A stretch of DNA of 64,000 nt from Candidatus Moranbacteria bacterium UBA4824 (GTDB lineage Bacteria > Patescibacteriota > Minisyncoccia > Moranbacterales > UBA2206). Below are positions 1 through 7,005 of the stretch, piece after piece (position 1 is the stretch's first letter; the number at the start of each line of letters is the position of its first letter). The stretch is from assembly GCA_002400405.1 (NCBI GenBank), contig DHFM01000046.1:15331-79330 (forward strand), given 5' to 3'. The notes below the pieces were generated by a model. That model ran no database searches, had not been told where the DNA came from, and saw only the letters and a list, made by a program, of their open reading frames with translations. The position numbers and the translations under genes are program-made.

Positions 1-1
1 G

Positions 2-1198
2 ACAGAATTATCTATTCAAAATACCAAATCGGGAGCTTATGTTGCTTCGCTGGCCTTTTTCTTTCTTCCAATTATTATCCTTTGGATCGGTCTCGGCATT
101 GCTAAAGAAATGAGTGGCTCCGCCGGAAGCGCCATCGTCGGCAAAGCACAAGGGTTTATGAAAGGGGCAGGGAAGTGGACGGCGAGTCCAATTACTAGTG
201 CATATAAGGCTGGAAAATTTGGTGCTGGCGCATTGGTTAAAAAAATTGATCGTGATCACATCGGCGTTAGAGGATTTATCAAGGCTTGGAAAGATAGGTC
301 AAGTGAAATCGATACAGATAAAGTTGCTACTCAAGCAGCTAAATCAAGAGATCGCATTAGTAATTTTCCTTTATTTTTCGATAAAGACAAAAGAGATCCT
401 AATTATTATCGTGATGTTGATGATGCAAATAAAATCGCAAAATACAAAAAAGAACAAGATCTTTATTCCACAACTGATGTTGATTTGGTTGAAGGTATAA
501 GAAAATTATCTGGGAAAAAAGATACCGAATCTGGACAAAGAATGCAGGCATTTTTTCAGACTTTGGCTGGAAACAAGGATCTTAATGAATTTGGAAAACT
601 AAAATATGGTTATTTCGATCCAAATTTAACGAAAAACGATATCGCTAACACACTCAGAGAAAGTTTAAATGAAGAAGATGTTGTATCGGCAATGCATGAC
701 CTTGAAGATATTAATATTATGAATGGTGTTTATTCTATGTATGGATTAACAACAATCGATAAAGAAACAGGAAAAAGAAGATTGACTAAGAGTAGCACGG
801 AACAGGAAGAAGCTGTTATGGGAAAACTTAAAAATATTGACTATCAGAAGTTTATGATAAATTTCCACCCAGATTCAGTTATAACTGAAGCTAAGGATGG
901 CAGTCCAACTGGTATTAGTAATATCGGAAAATCTATTTTAGAATATGTAGAATCAAGAGATGCTGAATTTGTATCTAGACTTCGAGGTGATGCTAGAGAT
1001 AAGATAAAAGAAGCCATCAGAATACACGATGAAAAAGCTGAGCCTGCAGATAAAATATCCACAAAAAATCCTGTGCTTATGTTTGAATTAAGCGGAGGGA
1101 AAAAAGGACAAGAGGCTAGAAAAGCAGCTATTTTAGCTAGAGAAGAAGTAAAACAAAAAGAAACTGAGCCTGTAGTTAAGATCAATAGCAAAAAATAA
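2..1198 (+). CDS. C-terminal part of a TrbL/VirB6-like membrane protein (5' truncated)
   Basis: The reading frame is open from base 2, so the gene begins upstream of the window and the ATG at 110 is only an internal Met. The first visible residues include one hydrophobic segment (about residues 13-34 of the visible part), followed by a Gly/Ala-rich stretch and then about 330 charged, Lys/Glu/Asp-rich residues with no motif I recognise. The place directly upstream of a PrgI-TraC-VirB4 set is where CPR genomes carry a polytopic TrbL/VirB6-like channel protein with a long cytoplasmic tail, so this is inferred to be that tail. The family call rests on context and one membrane segment; the upstream sequence is needed to confirm it. 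Confidence 0.6.
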   Translation, partial: TELSIQNTKSGAYVASLAFFFLPIIILWIGLGIAKEMSGSAGSAIVGKAQGFMKGAGKWTASPITSAYKAGKFGAGALVKKIDRDHIGVRGFIKAWKDRSSEIDTDKVATQAAKSRDRISNFPLFFDKDKRDPNYYRDVDDANKIAKYKKEQDLYSTTDVDLVEGIRKLSGKKDTESGQRMQAFFQTLAGNKDLNEFGKLKYGYFDPNLTKNDIANTLRESLNEEDVVSAMHDLEDINIMNGVYSMYGLTTIDKETGKRRLTKSSTEQEEAVMGKLKNIDYQKFMINFHPDSVITEAKDGSPTGISNIGKSILEYVESRDAEFVSRLRGDARDKIKEAIRIHDEKAEPADKISTKNPVLMFELSGGKKGQEARKAAILAREEVKQKETEPVVKINSKK

Positions 1199-1203
1199 AA
1201 TTT

Positions 1204-2472
1204 ATGATTTCATCTATTCTAGAACAACAAATAAAAAACTTTTCACAACTTTCTAATGAAGAATGTGCTTTGATAATTAAAAATAATTTATTAGAAGCGT
1301 TAGAAAGTGATTTATATATCGACTGGGAAATCGTTGCTAAATTTATTATGACTCCCTATGCTGATAGAGAAGCACTTTGCAAAATTTTAAATTCCTCTAT
1401 TAGAAAAAACATTCAACTAATCGGTAATTTTACCATAAGCGACTGGATTAGAAAATATCAAGATCAGTATTTAGGAAAAGAGAGAAATCCAAATACATTT
1501 TTTGAATATGTTAATAATAATCCTGAGGTTAAAAAATTATCAAAAAAAGATCAATTAAAACTTGCTAGAATTCTAAGGATCTATGATTATCTTTTAGTTA
1601 TTCCTATTGCTGACCTTGATGGTCCAGTATCAAATATTTTAAGATTTTCAATGCAATCAGAATCTACGCCTGAAGAAAAATTAGCACAGAGTAAATCTGA
1701 AAACCTAGACCAATTTATTCCGCAAAAAATAACTCTTGAAAAACTATCAATTTCTGAAGCGCTGAAAAAATTCCCTGAAATCGGCGAACAACTTATCACC
1801 TCAACACATATCAAACTCAAAAGTTTTCCAGAGCCTGTTCGACCATCAATCAATAATTGGCTTTCTGACTACACTTTCAATCTAGGTTTTGAATCACATA
1901 GCGCCATGGATCGCGGGACATATTTGTTCCGCAATGAAAATGCCAAAGTTTTGAACTCAACTGACCGCGAAAAAATTTCCTATATTTTAAAAGCCTACGA
2001 TGAAAATTCGTTGGTAGATGTGAATGTCAACACTAAACAAGTTGTTTTTCCAAAACGCGAGCAAGCTAAAATAATTTCCAATTTCTCCGCCAAAGGCGGA
2101 TCCGCCTCGGGCGGACAATATCCAATATCCAATAAAATTTCTAATAATGAAATTTCCAATATCAAAACTCCTACAAAAAGTCAATTCCAAGAAATATATA
2201 ATGCAAAAAAACAAACAGAACAACCAAAAGATATCTTCAAAGAAGAAAGAATTGCCACAGAAAACAGAAATGCAGGCAATATAAATTTCAGCTCTCCACA
2301 AAGAATGCCCTATGAAAAACAAACCATCCAGCCAATTCAACCCCAAAAACCAGCCCCAGCCCCCCAACCAATGCGAATTTCCTCGCAAAACCTCCGAAAT
2401 AATAGTGATAAACCCCGAACCAATCCTAATGTGCCAACAGGAAACATAGTTAATTTAAAAGACAAACAATAA
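1204..2472 (+). CDS. Hypothetical protein of the type IV secretion locus
   Basis: A 422-residue soluble protein starting 5 bases after the previous stop, so probably in the same operon. Residues 1-280 look globular and rich in Leu/Ile/Lys. From about residue 290 the sequence becomes low-complexity, rich in Gln, Pro, Asn and Lys, as in a flexible tail. At 2086-2115 two adjacent short palindromes are read in frame as a Gly/Ser-rich insert (KGGSASGG). No catalytic motif is recognised. The position between the TrbL-like and PrgI genes suggests a structural or coupling role in the secretion apparatus, which is inference only. Confidence 0.75.
   Translation: MISSILEQQIKNFSQLSNEECALIIKNNLLEALESDLYIDWEIVAKFIMTPYADREALCKILNSSIRKNIQLIGNFTISDWIRKYQDQYLGKERNPNTFFEYVNNNPEVKKLSKKDQLKLARILRIYDYLLVIPIADLDGPVSNILRFSMQSESTPEEKLAQSKSENLDQFIPQKITLEKLSISEALKKFPEIGEQLITSTHIKLKSFPEPVRPSINNWLSDYTFNLGFESHSAMDRGTYLFRNENAKVLNSTDREKISYILKAYDENSLVDVNVNTKQVVFPKREQAKIISNFSAKGGSASGGQYPISNKISNNEISNIKTPTKSQFQEIYNAKKQTEQPKDIFKEERIATENRNAGNINFSSPQRMPYEKQTIQPIQPQKPAPAPQPMRISSQNLRNNSDKPRTNPNVPTGNIVNLKDKQ
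2086..2115. repeat. Double short palindrome inside a coding sequence
   Basis: Two back-to-back hairpins with the arms tccgcc/ggcgga, the second in a variant form (tccgcctcgggcgga), lie in frame in the low-complexity tail of the hypothetical protein at 1204-2472. Local GC is far above that of the surrounding sequence. Confidence 0.7.
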
Positions 2473-2575
2473 TCAGAACCACTGATTATCACATGAGCTC
2501 ACTTGATTTCACTGAACAGAAATTTCATTCATGTGTAATCAGTATAATCAGTGCTAATCAGTGGTTCAGACATTT
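2471..2575. repeat. 105-bp ATCAGTGGTT-type inverted repeat, copy 1
   Basis: The element starts at the stop codon of the preceding gene and ends immediately before the prgI ATG. Its outer ends (aatcagaaccactgatta and taatcagtggttcaga) are inverted copies of each other. It matches copy 2 at 2977-3081 over the full 105 bases with two differences seen by eye. Related but diverged copies lie at 45029-45071 and 62219-62340. Confidence 0.9.
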
Positions 2576-2974
2576 ATGCTATTTAATGTGCCACAATTCA
2601 TCGACATCGAAGACAAGATTGTCGGTCCGCTCACAGCCAAACAACTTGGCTGGCTTGGAATTGCTGGTGTTTTACTCTTGATTTTTTGGAGCACTCTGGT
2701 TTTTTCAACTTTTGTCCCTGTCGCTCTCATCACCTTGGCAATTTTTGGCGCCTTGGCCTTCTACCGACCCTACAACCAACCCCTTTTAAATTTTCTAATG
2801 TCTGGTGTTAATTTTTTTATGAAGCCCAAGGTCTATGTTTGGAAACGATTTTATGATAATATAAAAACAGTCAACCGAACACCACAAAAACCTAAAGAAG
2901 AAATTATCGTTAAGAGAAAAGTTTTAGATAATGAAAAAATTAGAGAATTGACGGAAAGACTAAATAGAAAATAA
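2576..2974 (+). CDS. PrgI family protein
   Basis: A 132-residue membrane protein with two adjacent hydrophobic segments at about residues 25-65, an N-terminal MLFNVPQFIDIEDKIVGPLT motif and a charged C-terminal tail. This is the PrgI-family pattern, a small inner-membrane component next to VirB4 in Gram-positive and CPR conjugation-like systems. I place the start at ATG 2576: the GTG at 2561 would translate the tail of the repeat element. No clear Shine-Dalgarno sequence precedes it because the whole leader is the 105-bp repeat. Confidence 0.85.
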   Translation: MLFNVPQFIDIEDKIVGPLTAKQLGWLGIAGVLLLIFWSTLVFSTFVPVALITLAIFGALAFYRPYNQPLLNFLMSGVNFFMKPKVYVWKRFYDNIKTVNRTPQKPKEEIIVKRKVLDNEKIRELTERLNRK

Positions 2975-2976
2975 AT

Positions 2977-3081
2977 AATCAGAACCACTGATTATCACAT
3001 GAGCTCACTTGATTTCACTGAACGGAAATTTCGTTCATGTGTAATCAGTATAATCAGTGCTAATCAGTGGTTCAGACATTT
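2977..3081. repeat. 105-bp ATCAGTGGTT-type inverted repeat, copy 2
   Basis: Near-identical to copy 1 at 2471-2575. It fills the gap between prgI and the traC-like gene and ends directly at ATG 3082, exactly as copy 1 ends at ATG 2576. A GTG inside the element (3067) opens a spurious five-residue extension identical to the one in copy 1. Confidence 0.9.
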
Positions 3082-3768
3082 ATGGAAATATTACACTCAA
3101 AAAAACTCTCCACCGAACCATCATCTTCGCCAACGCAGAAGTATTTGGATGTGGCGGAGGTTAAAGATGATACGATTATCTTGAAATCAGGCGCGCTTCG
3201 CTCTGTTTTAGCTGTGTCAGCCATCAATTTTGATTTGAAATCCACCGATGAACAAACAGCCATCATCAACCAATACCAAAATTTTCTCAATTCTGTGGAT
3301 TTTCCCATTCAAATACTTGTGAGCTCGCGAAAACTGGATATGCGAACTTATTTCGACTATATAACCAGCAAAGAAAAAACCCAACACAGTGAATTGCTTC
3401 GGATGCAGTTGGCAGAATACAAAAATTTCATTGAACAACTCGTGAGTGGTTCCAATATTATGGAAAAAAATTTCTATATTATCGTGCCTTTTTCTCCGAT
3501 TGAGAATAAGGATAAAGGATTTTTTTCTAATATCGGGAGTCTAATGAATCCGCAAAAAAATATTATTGAAAAAAACACCAATTTTGAAACTTACAAAAAC
3601 CAGCTTTTTCAAAGAGTTGACCATATCATCGCCGCTCTTTCCGGCATTGGACTACGCATCGCCCCGCTCAAAACCGAAGAACTGATTGAACTATTATTCA
3701 ATTCATATAACCCGGAAATTTTCAACGCATCAGAATTGAAGGATGTGGAGAAATTAGAATTACAATAA
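3082..3768 (+). CDS. TraC-like domain protein (separate N-terminal module of the VirB4/TraC ATPase)
   Basis: A 228-residue protein. A short linker rich in Ser/Pro is followed by a beta-strand-rich region (EVKDDTIILKSGALRSVLAV), a conserved LKSTDEQ stretch and an amphipathic helical region typical of the TraC-like domain found in front of VirB4. No P-loop is present, so the ATPase part is on the next gene. Separate TraC-like and VirB4 genes are common in CPR secretion loci. ATG 3082 is preferred to GTG 3067, which lies in the repeat. Probable role: part of the inner-membrane platform at the channel base. Confidence 0.75.
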   Translation: MEILHSKKLSTEPSSSPTQKYLDVAEVKDDTIILKSGALRSVLAVSAINFDLKSTDEQTAIINQYQNFLNSVDFPIQILVSSRKLDMRTYFDYITSKEKTQHSELLRMQLAEYKNFIEQLVSGSNIMEKNFYIIVPFSPIENKDKGFFSNIGSLMNPQKNIIEKNTNFETYKNQLFQRVDHIIAALSGIGLRIAPLKTEELIELLFNSYNPEIFNASELKDVEKLELQ

Positions 3769-3770
3769 AA

Positions 3771-3837
3771 TTTACGAAAATACGAATCTAGCGAAAGTAC
3801 GAATTCGTAATTTAGTTTAATTCGTATTTTCGTAAAT
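3771..3837. repeat. Inverted repeat with TTTACGAAAATACGAA ends, copy 1
   Basis: A 67-bp palindrome-like element (outer arms tttacgaaaatacgaa and ttcgtattttcgtaaa, perfect 16-base complements) between the traC-like gene and virB4. A second, slightly diverged copy lies at 59941-60006, directly before the DUF3048 gene. In both places it forms most of the 5' leader. Confidence 0.85.
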
Positions 3838-3859
3838 AATAAAACACAAAAAAACATCC

Positions 3860-5677
3860 ATGTTTAATTTTCTTAAAAAAAACCCAACCACCCAAGCCAA
3901 GACCAATGAAATTCTTGAGGGTGAAAAATACTATCAAGAAGGTGTTTCGCGACTCAATGATCTTTTGGCTCCCTCTGCGATAAAAATAATGCCGAAATTT
4001 ATCCGTGTGGGAGAAACACTGGCGCAAACTATTTTTGTGGTGGCTTATCCGAGATTTCTCAATAGCAATTGGTTCTCTCCGATTATAAACATTGATTTAC
4101 CAATTGACATTTCGATGTTTATCCACCCAATTGAAACTTACGACATCTTGAAAGATCTCAAAAAAAATGCCACCAGAGTTGAATCACAAATTCATATCGA
4201 ACAAGAAAAAGGTATGATTCGCGATCCCGCCCTTGAAACTGCCATCCAAGATATTGATGAACTGCGAAGCAACTTACAACAAGGCACCGAAAAATTCTTT
4301 CGTTTTGGACTCTATATCACTGCTTACGGCGAAAATGAAAAAGAACTTTCTGATATTACTCGCTCAATCGAAGCAATTCTAGAAGCCCAATTAGTCTATG
4401 TAAAACCAGCAATTTTCAAGTCTGAACAAGGCTTTAATTCAACTTTGCCGTTAGCTAACGACGAACTAGACATAGGATCGAGCATGAACAGCGCTCCGCT
4501 TTCCACCACTTTTCCTTTTGTTTCTTCCACTCTATCTTCCAATGAAGGAATTCTTTATGGAATAAATCGTCACAACAACAGTTTGATTATTTTTGACCGC
4601 TTCAAAATGGAAAATGCCAATATGGTGGTTTTTGCCAAATCCGGTGCTGGAAAAAGTTATACTATAAAGCTGGAAGTTTTGCGCTCTTTGATGATGGGCA
4701 CTGATGTGATTATTATCGACCCAGAAAATGAATATAAGCATCTTTGTGAAACAGTGGACGGAACCTTTGTTAAAATTTCTCTTAATTCCAACAATCACAT
4801 CAACCCTTTTGACTTGCCTCACATCAAAGAAGATGAGGATCCGGAAGATGTACTGCGAAACAACATTGCCAATTTACTTGGATTGCTTCACATCATGCTG
4901 GGCAACATTACTCCTGAAGAAGATTCCATTTTAGGTCGAGCTATCAAAGAAACCTATGCTGTTCGTGATATCTCCGCTGAAACTAATTTCAATTCTCTTA
5001 ACAAAGAATCCTACCCAACAATGTCTGATCTCTATCAAATCTTGCGCAGTATGGATGGTGGAGAAAACTTGGCTATTCGCATGGAAAAATATACCGAGGG
5101 AATTTTTTCCGGCTTCTTGAATAATTCTACTAATGTGAGCGTTGACAATCCAATGATGGTTTTCAATATCCGCGATATGGAAGAGGAACTTCGACCGATT
5201 GCTATGTATATGGTAATGCAATTTATCTGGAATGAAATGAGAACTACGCTCAAGCGAAGATTAGTTTTGGCTGATGAAGCTTGGGTAATGATGAAATATG
5301 ATGACGCCGCTTCTTTTCTTTTTGGAATTGCCAAACGATGTCGAAAATATTATACCGGGCTCACTACCGTCACTCAAGATGTGAATGACTTTTTGAGCTC
5401 TCGTTATGGCAAGGCCATTGTCACCAACTCCTCTATTCAATTACTTTTAAAACAATCTCCCGCAGCTGTGGATGTAATTAGCGAAACATTCTATCTCACC
5501 GACCAAGAAAAATTTCTTCTCTTGGAATCAAATGTGGGAGAAGGAATTTTTTTCGCCGGCACCAACCACGTTGCCATCAAAGTTGTAGCTTCCTATTCCG
5601 AAGATCAAATCATCACCACTGATCCAGCCCAGATGCTGGAAATTGAAAAAGCGAAGAAAGAATTTAGTGAAGAATAA
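3860..5677 (+). CDS. virB4: VirB4-type type IV secretion ATPase
   Basis: A 605-residue VirB4/TraC-family ATPase that powers assembly and transport in type IV secretion or conjugation-like machines at the inner membrane. The Walker A motif AKSGAGKS lies at about residues 259-266, followed by IIIDPENEY. The Walker B region LVLADEAWVMM is near residues 467-478, with the conserved RCRKYYTGLTTVTQDV arginine/glutamine region just after. The N-terminal third is the VirB4 scaffold domain. It directly follows the TraC-like module and precedes a small coiled-coil membrane protein, all on the same strand. Confidence 0.93.
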   Translation: MFNFLKKNPTTQAKTNEILEGEKYYQEGVSRLNDLLAPSAIKIMPKFIRVGETLAQTIFVVAYPRFLNSNWFSPIINIDLPIDISMFIHPIETYDILKDLKKNATRVESQIHIEQEKGMIRDPALETAIQDIDELRSNLQQGTEKFFRFGLYITAYGENEKELSDITRSIEAILEAQLVYVKPAIFKSEQGFNSTLPLANDELDIGSSMNSAPLSTTFPFVSSTLSSNEGILYGINRHNNSLIIFDRFKMENANMVVFAKSGAGKSYTIKLEVLRSLMMGTDVIIIDPENEYKHLCETVDGTFVKISLNSNNHINPFDLPHIKEDEDPEDVLRNNIANLLGLLHIMLGNITPEEDSILGRAIKETYAVRDISAETNFNSLNKESYPTMSDLYQILRSMDGGENLAIRMEKYTEGIFSGFLNNSTNVSVDNPMMVFNIRDMEEELRPIAMYMVMQFIWNEMRTTLKRRLVLADEAWVMMKYDDAASFLFGIAKRCRKYYTGLTTVTQDVNDFLSSRYGKAIVTNSSIQLLLKQSPAAVDVISETFYLTDQEKFLLLESNVGEGIFFAGTNHVAIKVVASYSEDQIITTDPAQMLEIEKAKKEFSEE

Positions 5678-5683
5678 TATTCT

Positions 5684-6175
5684 ATGTACGATACCCAAAA
5701 AAAACAAGAGTTAGAAAATAATCAGCAAGAAGCTCGTGAGCAAAAAGAAGCCCAGAAAAAAGAACAAGCCGAAAAAAATGCCTTGTCTTTTGAAAATTTA
5801 AAAAAACCGAAAAAAAAATCTCGCTTTTCTCAAATTAAAAAATCCGATCCGGTTTTTGCTGTTGCCTTTATGGCCGCAGGACTAAAGGACTTGCTTGACC
5901 TTTTTCAAGCCACAGGAGTGGGGTATGCTATAGTGATTATTATGACTATTTTGATTTTTATCTTTATCGGATTTATGATAATGATCGGGGTTTCTATGGG
6001 CGGAGGTGGGGGGATAAATATACTGCTGATGCTTTTTGGCGGAACCGCCGTGGAAATTCTCCCTGGGATAAGTTTTTTGCCAATGACTATGGGATTAGTA
6101 GCTATGATATATTTATCAGTTTTGAAAAAAAGAAAAAAGAATGCTCAAAAAATTCAAGAACAAAACTACGCCTAA
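5684..6175 (+). CDS. Small coiled-coil membrane protein of the secretion locus
   Basis: A 163-residue protein starting 6 bases after virB4. Residues 1-50 are almost entirely Lys/Glu/Gln (predicted coiled coil), then three hydrophobic segments lie at about residues 65-85, 88-112 and 125-146, the middle one followed by a glycine run (SMGGGGGIN). The tail is short and basic. I do not recognise a family. Tight coupling to virB4 suggests an accessory component of the same apparatus. Confidence 0.75.
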   Translation: MYDTQKKQELENNQQEAREQKEAQKKEQAEKNALSFENLKKPKKKSRFSQIKKSDPVFAVAFMAAGLKDLLDLFQATGVGYAIVIIMTILIFIFIGFMIMIGVSMGGGGGINILLMLFGGTAVEILPGISFLPMTMGLVAMIYLSVLKKRKKNAQKIQEQNYA

Positions 6176-6180
6176 ATAGT

Positions 6181-6324
6181 GGACTTACACATTTTCCTGA
6201 AAATCTATTTACATAGCCAGTGCAATGCTAGGATTACAACTAAGTAACCTCTGTCTTTAATCTTAGTTTTATCTTTTGGTAATTTCAGCGAATAATAGAT
6301 TTGAAGGAAGATGCGTAAGTCCTA
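6181..6324. repeat. MITE-like element with GGACTTAC terminal inverted repeats, copy 1
   Basis: A 144-bp non-coding element with inverted ends ggacttacacat and atgcgtaagtcc, filling the gap between two secretion-locus genes. A second element with related ends (aggacttatacattt and aatgcataagtcct) and similar length lies at 43495-43643. The interiors differ, so only the termini are conserved. Confidence 0.7.
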
Positions 6325-6336
6325 TAACAATAAATA

Positions 6337-7005
6337 ATGCGCTATTATCACAAAAGAAAATTGTCCACTCGCTTAGTCGAGAATAAAGAAACTGCCATTA
6401 CTTTCTTGGTGATTGTTTTTTGCCTGTTTTTGTCTATTTTTTTCCCTGCACAAAACTCTATTCAACTTATTACTAAAAACATTTTCTTTCTAATTATCGT
6501 TCCAATTCTTTATTATAAGCTAATCCTCAAAAAAAATATTTCTGATTTCGGTCTAACTTTGGGCGACAAAAAATCCGGAATTTTTTGGGGAGTATCGATG
6601 TTTTTAGTCACCATTTTGACTTTTTTTCTACTCTATTCCTATACGGATTTCAAAAAAAATTATCTACTTTCATCTTATGTCGTCCATAATTTCTGGATTT
6701 TTTTGCTTTATGAGCTTATTGTCGCCAATTTATTTGTTTTTATTCAAGAATTTTTTTGGCGAGGATTTATTTTGCTTTATTTTTCCAAAAAAATCAACTC
6801 TCTTGCAATTTTTTTGCAATTTATTATTTTCATATTAATTGCAATTCCAATAGAGAATTCCTTTTGGCAGATGGCGCCGACTCTCGTAATTTCTCTATTT
6901 TCTGGTATAATAGTTTATAAGAGTCGCTCTATTTTCTATTCTTGGCTCTCAGCTCTGTTTTCACTGATAATTTTAGACAGTTTTATAATTTATCATCTAA
7001 AATGA
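6337..7005 (+). CDS. CPBP (CAAX protease-like) family membrane protein, probably degenerate
   Basis: A 222-residue polytopic membrane protein with about six hydrophobic segments. The motif QEFFWRGFILLYF corresponds to motif 1 (EExxxR) of CPBP/Abi intramembrane metalloproteases. The first Glu is Gln here, and I cannot find the His-containing motifs 2 and 3, so activity is doubtful. Its TGA stop overlaps the ATG of the next gene (ATGA at 7002-7005), so the two are translationally coupled. It could be an inactive scaffold version or a different membrane protein with a chance match. Confidence 0.6.
   Translation: MRYYHKRKLSTRLVENKETAITFLVIVFCLFLSIFFPAQNSIQLITKNIFFLIIVPILYYKLILKKNISDFGLTLGDKKSGIFWGVSMFLVTILTFFLLYSYTDFKKNYLLSSYVVHNFWIFLLYELIVANLFVFIQEFFWRGFILLYFSKKINSLAIFLQFIIFILIAIPIENSFWQMAPTLVISLFSGIIVYKSRSIFYSWLSALFSLIILDSFIIYHLK

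Noticed and set aside
2561..3081. GTG starts at 2561 (prgI) and 3067 (traC-like)
   Set aside because: Both lie in the 105-bp repeat and give the same five residues to two unrelated proteins.
2493..3184. Two ORFs starting with the identical peptide MSSLDFTE at 2493 and 2999
   Set aside because: They are frames through the two repeat copies continuing out of frame into real genes.
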